A DNA stretch of 64,000 nucleotides from Chlamydomonas sphaeroides (lineage: Eukaryota > Chlorophyta > Chlorophyceae > Chlamydomonadales > Chlamydomonadaceae): positions 1 to 64,000 of the forward strand of contig BDDC01000008.1 of NCBI GenBank assembly GCA_001662425.1, written 5' to 3'. Below the pieces are notes generated by a model. The model made no database searches, was not told where the DNA came from, and worked only from the letters and a program-made list of their open reading frames with translations. Position numbers and translations under genes: made by a program. Below are positions 12,001-21,941 of the stretch, piece by piece (the stretch's first letter is position 1; each line of letters begins with the position of its first letter).

Positions 12001-15000
12001 GCGGCGGTGCAGGCGGCGCGCGAGCTGCAGCCGGCGGCGACGGTGGCGGCGGCTGGCGGTGGTGCGGACGGCGACGGCGGGGCTGCGGAGCGGCTGCTAG
12101 TGCCGCAGGAGCCTGGCGGCGGCAGCGGCGGCGGCGGCGGCGCAGGCGGGAGCTCGCCGACGCCGCCGGCACTGGCGGCTGGGCTGGGCGCGGGGGAGGT
12201 GGCGGGGCCGGCGGACGCGGCCGGTGGCGGGGCTGCGGTGGTGGCGGGTGTGCGTGGCGGCGGCACCTGGTCGCTTCAGGTGCGGCGGCGCCTGGGTGTG
12301 TTCAGAATGGGGTGACATGTAGTAAGCACGACCCGCGCGGCAGTGTATTCATAATAATCAACATATACACGACACGCGACGCCCTAGGTGTGTGTGGCGG
12401 CGGTGCGGTGCCGTCGTGTCGCCTGCGGGCGGCCGCCGCGGGTCCGGCTCCAGCAGCCGCACGTCCGCATGGTGCCGCCTGTGGAGGGCGGTGCGATGGG
12501 TGGCGAGCAGGTGCCCGCAGCCATGGCCGCAGCCAGCATGGGGGGCTGCGCCGTGCGGCGCCGGCCACCACCGGCGGCAACACCGGCAGCGCGCCGCGGC
12601 GGTGGTGGCGGTGGTGGCGGTGCGCACACAGCGAGGCAGTCAGGCGCCGCACGGCCCAGCTCCTTCCCCACTGCCCCTGTGCCCACACGGCAGGAGCTGG
12701 AGGCGCTCATCGGCGGCATCGAGCAGCACGGCACCGCCTGGGCCGCCATCCGCCGCAGCCAGCCGCTGCTGCGGGGGCGTAGCGAGGTGAGGCGGCGGCC
12801 GCTGTGGTGGGAGGCGGGGGGCAGGACGCAATGGAGCGGCTGGCCCCGGTGTGGCGGCCGCTTTTGGGGACCGGCGCCCGTTGGGCAGGCGTGGCCTGGC
12901 CTGGTGCTCGAGGGAGGTGACGAGGGCAGCCAGCGCTGGGGCCTAGCCCTGGCACTGCGGCACCAGCGCGGCGCCCCCGCACGGCTGCTCGCTCGCTGCC
13001 GAGCGCGCCCCTGTCGCCCCACCGCCGCAGGGCTCCCTGACCGCCAAGTACTACCGGCTGCTGGCGGGCGCGGGCCTCAGCACCAGCCTGGTACGCCCCG
13101 AGCAGCCGCCGCCGCACCTGATGGGCCGCGTGCTGGCGCTGGCGGCGCGGCAAGGGGGCGGCGGAGCAGCGGCCGGGGCAGGCAGGGAGGGGCCGCAGGG
13201 CCAGGTGCGGTGGGGCGGGGCACTTGGCGGGCTCATGAAGGGTCGCTGGCTCGGCAGCCGACCATGTGCTGCGAGCGAAGAGACCCGCACTGGGCTGGGC
13301 CGGGACTGGGCGGGGCATGCGGCCACCTCTCCTGCAGAGGCGGCGAATGTGATCAGCCTGCAGCCGTCACGAGGCCTGCTCCGTGCACAACCCCGCCCCC
13401 CACCCCGGCCCGTTCCCCACAGCCGCTGCCCAGGGGCCGCAGCCCGATGCCGCACGACCCAGGCGCCCTGGAGCTGCCGCCCGGCGGCTCGGTCTCGCCC
13501 GGCGCCCTGCCCACCGGCCTGGCGGCGCTGCAGGCGGCGGTGGAGCGCGTCGGCCGGGGGCCCCCGGCCGGTGCCAAGCGGCCGCGGCTGTCGGCGTCCG
13601 GCAACAGCGGAGGCGGCGGCCCGCCACAGGCGCAGGTGCGGTGCCGGGGTGGATACTGCCGATATGCGCGAGCGCTTGCATCAGGTACACCGGCAACGCC
13701 GTGCATGAGATAGGGACGCTGACCTGAGACCCGTCCCGCCTTGACCTTCCGCCGCCACCCAACCCCGCATCTGCAGGCCGCAGCAGGTCCTGCTGTAGTC
13801 CAGGTGCGCGGCCCCGCTGGGGGCCTCTCAGTGTTGGCCCTGCTCCGCCCTCCCAATACCATAGCCCGAGGGGCAGCGCGGCGAGAAGGAAGGCAGGCGC
13901 ATTGCCCCCTACCCCTACCCCGACCCCGCGCCCCCTCACGTGCTCATGCGCTCATGCGCACACGGCAGCGTGTTCGCAGCAGACGGCGATGAGTACGGCA
14001 ACCGCTTGTCAGTACGGCATGTACGGCACTGAGCAGCATGTACGGCACCGCGCCCCCGCAGGTGTCTAGCAGCACGCGGCTGGGGCTGAGCGCGCAGCAG
14101 GTGGTGCGGCTGCTGGGCGAGGCGCGCGAGGCCGAGGGCGTGGACGTGCAGGTGCGCACTGGTGGGCGGGGGCTGGGCCTGGGGTGGTGCGGGCTGGGGC
14201 TGGGGTGGTGCGGGCTGGGGCTGGGGTGGTGCGGGCTGAGGTGGTGCGGGCTGGGGCTACAGGGGGCGGCTCAGGACCGCAGGCGACAGCCCGGCACGCC
14301 ACGCTAGCTCCTGCGTCCCAGAGGGCGGAGAGGACCGAGTTCATGGCTTGTCCCTTGGCCACGGCCACGTCCGCGTGCCTCCCTCCCTCCCTCCCACAAC
14401 ACCTCCCTCCTCCCCCCAACACCCCGCCCAGGTCCTGCTGGACGGGTCGCTGCAGCCCGAGCCCCATCCCGCCGACCTCATCTTCGACCCCTGGCGCTCC
14501 GCCTACCAGATCACGCGCTGCTCCAGCCTGCGCCGCGCCGCGCGAGGCAGATGGCTGCTCGGCTGGGAGCCCGCGCCCGGCGGCGGCGCCGCTGGCGGCA
14601 TCGTCATGGTCCTGTCCAGCAGCCCGCCGCCAGGGGCTGTCGGCGCCGCCGGCCGGGCCACCGACGTGCTCGAGGAGGAGCCCGACGGCGACGGCGGCGG
14701 CGACGGCGACGACCCGCTGGCTGCGCTGGCCGCGGCTGCGGCGGCGGAGGCCGAGGCCGAGGCCGAGGCGGAGGAGCGGCCGGAGGCGCTGGCCGCGGCG
14801 CCGCTGGGCCGGCAGCCGTCGTCGGGGCTGGCGGCGGCGGGCGGGCTGCCGCTGAGCGCGCGGATGCGAGGCCCGGGGCTGCAGCAGGGGCTGCACGTGT
14901 TCCCGGCGGCGGCGGCGGCGGTGCAGCAGCAGCAGGTGGCGGTGGCGCTGGAGCCCGGGTCGCTGCAGCTTCGGCAGCTGGCGGCGGTGGCGCAGGCGCA

Positions 15001-18000
15001 CCAGCAATCGGCGGCGGCGGCGGAGAAGGGCAGCGTGAGCCCGCCGGGCGCCGCGCCGGGTGACGGGGCCGACGGCGGAGGCGGAGGCGGGGAGCCGGCC
15101 TCCCGCGGCGGCCACAAGCAGGGGTCGGAGGCTGCGGACGGCTCCCTGCGGCGGCCATGGTCGCTGGAGGTGGGGCGGGGTGTGTGCAGCGTTGGGATAG
15201 TGAGCGCGCTGGCTCAAGCCCGCTAGGCCAAGGGGGTTGGAGTTGCTTGGGCGCTGGAGGTGGGGAGGAGGCGTGCGGGGCGAGGGAGCGGTGGAGGCCA
15301 GCATGCCCACGCGCGCGCATGCCTGGCGCCTTACCATTACCACCACCGCCACCACCACTACCACCGCCACCGCCACCAACACCAACACCAACACCACCCA
15401 CGCGTGTGCCGGCGGAAGGGGCCTGCCAGGTGTGACGGGATGGCGTGCAAGAGCGGTGCTCCCGAGCAACACGATGTGGTGCCCTCCTGCACTGCCACCA
15501 CGCCCTCCCCCTCCTGCCCAGGAGGTGGAGGCGCTGGTGGCCGGCATGGAGGCGTGCGGCAAGGACTGGGCGGCCATCCTGGCGAGGCAGGCGCCGCTGC
15601 AGAGCCGCAACGAGGTGCGCGCCCTGCGTGGGCGGTTGGGGGGTTTGGGGCTGCGGCGCAGTTCACGTACCTATGTAGTCAATAGAGTGACATCGTACGT
15701 GAGCCGCTTTAGGAACTGTCAATGGTATCAGTTTTGGGGGCAAGGGGGCAGGGCATAGGGGCAGGGCATGGGGGCATGGTGCACCTCCACCCATCCGCAT
15801 GAATGCATCCTGGCCTGGCGCGCCCCCTCCGCCCCTACCCCAGGCGGCCCGCTGCAAGCAGTGCTGCGCTGCCTCCCCCCCTTCCTGCTCCCACCCACTG
15901 TGCATCCCTTCTTGCTCTCTCACCCACACTGCCGCCTTGCGTGTGCCCCAGGTGGCGCTGTGCCTCAAGTGGAAGTACCTGGCCTCCTCCGCCTACGCCT
16001 CCTGGGCCACCAGCAGGGAGCTGCCGCGCCAGGAGCTGCGGCACCGCATGGAGGCGCTCGCGGCGGCGGCAGAGGACGCGGACGGCAGGCGGCGGCGGGT
16101 GCGGCGGCGGGCAGCACCAGGGGCCCTCGGGCCGGGGGGCTTCCCGCAGCATGGCTGGGCTTCGAGGGGACGCACACCATTAAAAATAAGTATGTGGCTT
16201 GTGCACAAGCCGGGAGGTGGTGGGGCTGCGCGCATCACCCGGCCTGTGGGCCGAGGGTTGCTAGGTAGGGCTCCCGTGCCTACGGCAGGACGTCACCCTG
16301 CTTCCGGCCACCGGCTCCTTCCCCGCAGGTGTTTTCGCCCGAGGTGTACCCGGTGGGGGTGTCCTTCAACAGCGCGCTGCTGCTGAGCAGGGAGCAGGTG
16401 GGACAGCACAGGGAGGGCGGGGCGGCATGGTGACGACCTGGAGGCCCTGAGGCGGCAGCTGCGGCAGTGCGGAGACGGCCGGCTCGGTCCCTGGCACAGA
16501 CGGCCGGCTCGGTCATCTTGGGAACCCTACCTATACGTACTGCAGGTGCTCAAGCTCACAGGACAGACCGGCGAACTGTTTGGCATGCGAGTGGAGGTGA
16601 GGGCACCCTGGGGGTACGGCCGGCGGCACGGCCGGTCGGAGGCAACCTCCGCCACGGCAGTCCATGAGGCACGGGACGCGGCCTTGCCTTACCTGGCCCT
16701 GCGCTGCGCTGGCCCAGCGTCGTCAATCGGTCGCAAGGCTGTGCGCCCGCCAACGACGCAACACGGTACCCGCGCCAGCACCCCTTGGCCTCTATCCCCT
16801 CCCTCCCTCTCTTCCTCGCTAGGTCCTGCTCGACGACACGCTGCTGCCCGAACCCCACCCCGCCGACCTGCTCTACGACGCCTGGCTGGGCGGCTACTCG
16901 CTCGTCAATTGCAGCAGCCTGCGGCGCGCGCTGCGAGGCAAGGTGCGCCACCGGCAGCAGGACAGCGGCGTCCACATCCGGCAGCAACCGTGTTGGGGGC
17001 ATGGCATACGGCGCAGCCCGAACTGCTGGGGCCGGCCTTGGGGCGCTGCGGGGCATGACGCGCACCGCAATCCCTCGGGGATGTTACGCGCTGCGACCCA
17101 CCCTGCACGTTTGCTCGCGGCCTGCAGGTGCTGATGGGCTGGTCGGTGTCGCCCGCGTCGGGCGCGCTGGTGGCGCAGGTGACGTCGTCGCCGCCCGACG
17201 TGCTGCCGCTGGAGGCGGCGGGCGCGCACGCAACGGTGCGGCCGTAAGGGGGGCGCCGGAGCCGTGCCGCAGCGGGCTCGGGGCCGTAGGGAGGCAGGGC
17301 TAGAGCGCAGCGTGGCAGGGGTCCGTCAGGGCTTGGACGCGAACTGGGAGGTGGGCGCGGGGCGTGGAGATGGTCCGTGTTCGCCGCATCTTGTGAGCGC
17401 CGTCGCTTGCCCCTCGGCCTGCTGGCTCTGGTGCCCCCGCAGGCGGTGACGGTGGACATGAGGTGGAACCGCGAGGTGCGCCGCTTGGCCCGTCCGCCCT
17501 CCTGCAAGTCGGTGCTGTCCTGAGCGGCCCTCCCGCCATGAGGCGCGGCCTGTGGGCTCAGGGCTTGCCTGCTGGCACCGCGGGCTGGCACCGTGCTGAG
17601 GAGCGGGCGCGGGGCCGGGCGCATGCAGGGCTGCCACCGCCGGGGCAGCCATCGCGCGAGTCCGGCTCCCGACCCACCACCCGACCCACCGCCCGCGTGC
17701 GCCCCGGTCCTTGTGGCCAGGAGCTGGAGGCCCTTGTGGCGGGTGTGGAGCGGCAAGGCCACGACTGGGCCGCCATCGCCGCCGGCGCCCGCGTGCTGAG
17801 CCGCCGGACGCTGGTGGGTGCCGGCCGCCTCCGCTGCAGGCGGGCGGGCCGCGTGTGTGCCGATCCTCCGTCCTTCGTCCCGCGGCCCCCTCGCCTCATG
17901 CGCGGGCTGCTGCGGCGAACCTCGGCAGGCGCCGCGCCATGCAACACGTGCCGCCCCTGCACGAGGCGAGGGGCCACTAGGCGCCTCGTGTGTCGCAGCG

Positions 18001-21000
18001 GCGCAGCGCCGGGCGCCGCAGCATGTGTCTCTGTGCGCACACAGCGCCGCACGAGGCACAGCACGTCAAGGAAGGGAGCGGAGCGCCGTGACGCTGTGTG
18101 TTGCATGCGTCTTGTGTGGGCTGCCTTCGTAGGTGTCGCTGCCCATGATGTGGAGCCAGGTATGCAACGGCATCTGGACCGGCTGCCGCGACCCGCCGCC
18201 GGCCGGGCTGCGCAGCCGCGTGGAGGCGCTGGCGGAGGCGGAGAAGCGCGCGCTGCGGTCGGCCAAGAGCATGCAGGCGAGGGCAGCCGGGCTTGGCCAA
18301 ACATGCGAATCCAGGCATGCATGCTGCTAACTTTGCGTGTGCATGCAAACATATGATGCACTGAGCTGGGCGGCCCCATGCCCTCTCAGCTGGGCCACCG
18401 CCTTGTGCCGCGCCCCGCCGGTCGTGGACGTAATGACGGGCTCCGACTCTGTCCGCAATGCGGCTCGCTGCATCCCCTCTGCTGCCTTGCAGGCCGGCGG
18501 CGGCGGCTTGGCGCAGCCCTCTCCGGCACCTGCGGCAGAGGAGTGGGCGCTGCAGGTGTGCGCCACGGCTGCTAGGGGCGGCCAAAACATCCCCGCCCAT
18601 GCCCGCGGCGGCTCCGGCCGTGTGTGACCCAGGCCACACACCGGCCGCTCCGCATCCCCATCTTCTTACCTTCCCTCCGCCTGGCGCAGGAGCTGGAGGC
18701 GCTGGTCAGCGGCCGCGAGGCGTGCGGCAAGGACTGGGCGGCCATCCTGGCGCAGCAGCGCGAGGTGCTGGGCCGCCGCGACACGGTGAGACACCTATCG
18801 GATTGTTCTGCATCACAATGCATGACCGCGATGTGGGCCGCCGCGACGTGGTGCAACACTATGGGACCCGTGTGCTCGAGTGCCCGCCGTCAAGGGCTCG
18901 TCGGGATGGCTGCGGGCCAGCCCGCCTAACGGTGTGGATAACCCGTCTGTGTCCCAAGGAGGCCTGGTATCCCCGGTGAGGCTGAAAGGGGCCGCGCGCT
19001 GTCACACGACCACACCTCCAAGCCGCCACGCCGCCGCGCACCCCTCGGCCCGCCCGCCCATACGCAGGCCTCGCTGCGCAACAAGTGGGCCGCGCTGCTG
19101 CTGTCCTACACGCTGGCCTGGCACAACTCCACGGAGCCGCCGCCGCTGTGGTTGCGGCCCCGCATCGCGGACCTGGCGGAGGCCGAGATCGCCAGCCACG
19201 CAGCCGAGCGGGTGCGCTTGGCCCGGGCGGCCTAGTAGCAGGGCGGGATGGGGCTGACGTGCATGGGCCGCGCTCGGGTCGCACGGGCGGGCAGGCAAGC
19301 GGCCTGATCGGTGGGACACTACCACATGCTATGTCAATGCCGACAACTTCCGATGTCCTCTGACGATGATCGACCACCGACAATCTCCTCCACGCGTGTC
19401 CCCCGCCTCGCACACACGCCCCGTCTGTGGCCCCAGCTCCACGCCCCCGGCGCGGCCCTGGGCGAGGGCGCCGGCGGGCCCGCCCTGGCCGACCCCATGC
19501 GGCCCCTGCTGGCGCCGCCGCTGCCGGGCGCTCCCTTTGGCCTGGGCCTGGGCCTCGGCCTCAGCGCCGGCATGCCCGGCGGCCTCCTGCTAGGGGGCAT
19601 GCACCGCGGCGACGTGGGCGAGGAGGACAACCCACCTTACCACGGCGACGAGGAGGAGGACGCGGTGATCGACGGCCGCGGCCGCCGGCCGGCCGCGCTT
19701 CGCCCTCGGGCCGGGGCCCTGCCCACGCCGCTCTCGCAGTCGCGATCGCGGTCGCGGTCGCGGTCGCCCATGGCGTTGGGCTCGGACCCGGACCACGAGT
19801 ACGAGCCCGCAGGCCGCAGCGGCGGCGGCGCCGCGCGGAGGCCGTCCAGCCGCGCCCGGTCGCCGGGCGGCAGCGGGCCGGGCGGTGAGGCCTCGGCGGT
19901 GCACGTGCGGTGGCGCGGGCAGCTCAGCAAGCGTGCCGAGGCGGCGCTGGCGCGCGCGGGCGTGGGCGTGGGCGGCGGCGCGGAGCTCGTGGTGGTGGAC
20001 GGGGAGCCGGTGGTGGCGCCGGCGCCGGAGCGGCCGCTGCTGGGGCTGACGCTGACGAGGGCGCTGCTGCAGCAGGTGGGCTGGGGCGTCCGGGTACGGG
20101 TCGGGTTGAGGTTGGGAGTTGGGGGTGGGGGTGGGGGAGCAGCAGCGTGTGCTGCAGCTCCCGGGTGGCCCGGGGCTGCGGTGGCAGCCGCCCCTCACTC
20201 TGGCTGCCCCGCGATCTACGGCACCCTGCTGCCGCGACGCGAGCCGGCCAACCCTGCTGCCCCGGCTGCTGCCGCCACCGCTGCGGGCCCCCTTCTGCCG
20301 CCACCGCAGTGCTTCCACCGGCCCATAAAGGACGTGGCGGACGCGTTCGGCCTCAGCCTGAGCTGCTTCAAGAAGAAGTGCCGCCAGCTGGGCGTGGTGA
20401 GCAGTTGGCGGGACTGGCGGTGCCGGGGCAGGGCGAGAGGTGGGCGAATAGCCGGATGAGCTGGCAGCATCGTGACAGAGGGTCACCAGGTCGCGTTGAC
20501 AGCACCAGATGTGTAGCCGCTTGGGCAGCCGTCCCTGTGCCCGCCACCGGAGCTAGGCTGGGAAGCCGTCAAGCACGCGCGCCGGGGATGCGATGCGCCT
20601 CTCTGCGCGCAGGGGGCGGCCCGAGATGCGGCCTGCCGCCCGCCCCAGTCCCTGTCACTGAGGCTGTCCGACTGCAGGCGCCTGTCGCTGTGCCTGTCTG
20701 ATCGCGGCCCTCCCGGGCCCCTGGCCGCCTCCCTGCTTCCCTCCCTCCCAACCCCCAGGTGCGGTGGCCCGCTCGCAAGCTCGAGTGCCTAGCCACCATG
20801 GCCACCACAGTGCAGTCCGACCCCAGCCTGAACGACGGGGAAAAGAGGGTGAGGGCCGGGGTCGGGAAGGGCAGAAGGCCAGGGGAGCGGGGAGGGTGGG
20901 TGAGGCGGCTGCGATGGGCGATCATGAACGGACCAGGTGCCGGCTGGCGCATCGCCAGCGCACGCGAGCCCACCATTGTGGCGGGCATGCGACCTCGTGT

Positions 21001-21941
21001 GCTCATTCGTGTCCGCCCCTCCCGCTCGCTCTCCCCATCCCGGCCCGGGCCCCGCAGCGGGTGCTGGCGCTAGCGCAGCGCAACGTGGCCGACATTCTGA
21101 ACGACCCCGAGGTGAGGCTGGCGTGGTCAGATCGACCGATCTCTTGTGTGTTGGCAGTAGCATGGCCTCGTGCATCTATCTGGTGTGGATATGAAGCATG
21201 CATAGGCGACACCATCTGGATATCAAGCATGCGTACAATGCCCCCTGGACTCCATATGCCTGGGCCCCTCGACGAACCCTGCTTTCGCCCCACCAGGCGC
21301 CCCTCCTGCCCGAGCTGGATAAGCTGCTGACCAAGCAGTACAAGCAGGTGGGGGTGCTGCTGCATGTTGCGATGGACAAGGTACCTTTCATACTTACCGG
21401 TACAGGTGTCCCTGTGTGCAATCAGCTTGTGATGATGTGACGATGATGAGTGTGAGGAGCTGCTCACCAAGCAGCCCAGCGGCGTGTGCGCATGCGAGCG
21501 CCATCAGCCGGTAGCATTATTGATGGTTGGAGGGACGTGTGGTGCGGCCAGGATACCAGCAGCACCGTGCCAGCTGCTGGCTGCATGATGCCTGCCTGAA
21601 GTGGGGGCCGTGGAGAGTGCTCGTGGATAGGCACGGATTGCGGTGAGGGCGAGGGTGGTAGTGAACCTGCTGCTTCGCTGTGCCCCGTGCAGAGGTCCTA
21701 CAAGCGGCGGCGGGGCGAGGAGCCGCCGCCCCCCTCCTCGCGGCGGCGCAAGAAGCGCGCGCCGTGCTCCCGCGGCCGCAGCGGCGGGCCGGGCTCGGGC
21801 GCCGGCGACGAAGGCGACAGCTCGGGGGCCGAGCAAGACGGCGTGTACGGCGGGGAGGGGGAGGGCAGCGAGGGGATGGAGAGCGACGGCGGCGGCGCGC
21901 CCCGGGGGCAGGGCGAGGGGCCGGTGGGCTTGGGGCTGTAG
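8251..21941 (+). CDS. Myb/SANT-array RWP-RK transcription factor
   Basis: A probable nuclear DNA-binding regulator, about 1,950 residues from 33 inferred exons; the start codon lies upstream and was not found. Order: SANT 1, module X1, SANT 2, X2, SANT 3, X3, SANT 4, SANT 5, an Arg/Ser- and acid-rich linker, RWP-RK domain, two short helical exons (21058-21111, 21297-21347), and a last exon (21693-21941) with basic clusters YKRRRGEE and SRRRKKRAP, a likely nuclear signal, then an acidic Gly-rich tail. Nearly every intron is phase 0. One donor, after 18276, appears to be GC (CAG then GCGAGG). RWP-RK proteins in green algae include nitrogen and mating-type regulators; no target can be assigned here. 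The alternative is two genes, one ending at the TAG at 19232-19234 and a separate RWP-RK gene starting near 19356. The phase-0 donor at 19211, acceptor at 19437, and only about 120 bases between favour one gene. Confidence 0.75.
9257..9311. repeat. CCGCCA hexanucleotide repeat in coding sequence
   Basis: About eight tandem CCACCG/CCGCCA units lie inside the exon 9231-9616 of the RWP-RK gene. In the gene's frame they encode alternating Ala-Thr. The reading frame is unaffected by copy number because the unit is six bases. Confidence 0.85.
10374..11563 (+). other. module X1, unrecognised repeat of the RWP-RK protein
   Basis: Exons 10374-10466 (begins VSSSQRFLF), 10700-10813 (GVLLPGLHTVTLGY, DGSLRQALQ) and the start of 11135-11563 (GTWLLGWARP). 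It matches X2 and X3 exon for exon, with the shared core SLRxAL then WLLGW, but lacks the PEPHPADL motif. A TAG at 10822-10824 lies just past the donor at 10813 and would end the protein only if that intron were retained. Confidence 0.6.
12262..13204 (+). other. SANT/Myb-like repeat 2
   Basis: The exon 11800-12279 ends GTWSLQ. The 93-bp exon 12694-12786 gives ELEALIGGIEQHGTAWAAI and ends LLRGRSE. Exon 13031-13204 begins GSLTAKYYRLL. The first two conserved tryptophans are present and the third is replaced by Tyr. Confidence 0.72.
14062..14590 (+). other. module X2, unrecognised repeat of the RWP-RK protein
   Basis: Exon 14062-14151 (VSSSTRLGLSAQQVVRLLGE) and the start of the 738-bp exon 14432-15169 (VLLDGSLQPEPHPADL, then CSSLRRAARGRWLLGW). 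The exon that is split in X3 at SLRRAL is unsplit here. No known family was recognised. Confidence 0.62.
14166..14260. repeat. 21-bp GC-rich intronic minisatellite
   Basis: About four copies of GGGGCTGGGGTGGTGCGGGCT, with the last copy degenerate, in the intron 14152-14431 of the RWP-RK gene. Confidence 0.85.
15150..16098 (+). other. SANT/Myb-like repeat 3
   Basis: The exon 14432-15169 ends RPWSLE. The 93-bp exon 15522-15614 gives EVEALVAGMEACGKDWAAI and ends LQSRNE. Exon 15952-16098 begins VALCLKWKYL. All three spaced tryptophans are present. The third-helix pattern resembles the VDLKDKWRN box of telobox/TRF-like Myb domains, making this the clearest copy. Confidence 0.78.
16329..17235 (+). 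other. module X3, unrecognised repeat of the RWP-RK protein
   Basis: Exons 16329-16397, 16546-16596 (VLKLTGQTGELFGMRVE), 16823-16942 (VLLDDTLLPEPHPADL, CSSLRRALRGK) and 17128-17235 (VLMGWSVSPASGALVAQV). It aligns with X2 over its whole length and differs by two extra introns. Confidence 0.62.
17443..18276 (+). other. SANT/Myb-like repeat 4
   Basis: Short exon 17443-17475 (VDMRWNRE) supplies the first tryptophan. The 93-bp exon 17721-17813 gives ELEALVAGVERQGHDWAAI and ends LSRRTL. Exon 18133-18276 begins VSLPMMWSQV and continues LRSRVEALAEAEKRAL. The donor after 18276 reads CAG then GCGAGG, a GC-AG intron candidate. Confidence 0.72.
18493..19211 (+). other. SANT/Myb-like repeat 5
   Basis: Exon 18493-18555 ends EEWALQ. 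Exon 18690-18785 (96 bp, one codon longer than its sisters) gives ELEALVSGREACGKDWAAI. Exon 19068-19211 begins ASLRNKWAALL and continues LRPRIADLAEAEIASHAAE. All three tryptophans are present. Read past the donor at 19211, the frame stops at TAG 19232-19234. Confidence 0.75.
20040..20848 (+). other. RWP-RK DNA-binding domain
   Basis: Encoded by the end of exon 19437-20075 (GLTLTRALLQQ), exon 20310-20396 (CFHRPIKDVADAFGLSLS, CFKKKCRQLGV) and exon 20759-20848 (VRWPARKLECL). The signature Arg-Trp-Pro-x-Arg-Lys is intact. The spacing from the CFKKKCRQLG helix to it equals that of plant NIN-like and RKD proteins. Both junctions are phase 0. In known RWP-RK proteins this region binds DNA through the basic helix before the RWPxRK motif. 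Confidence 0.93.
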
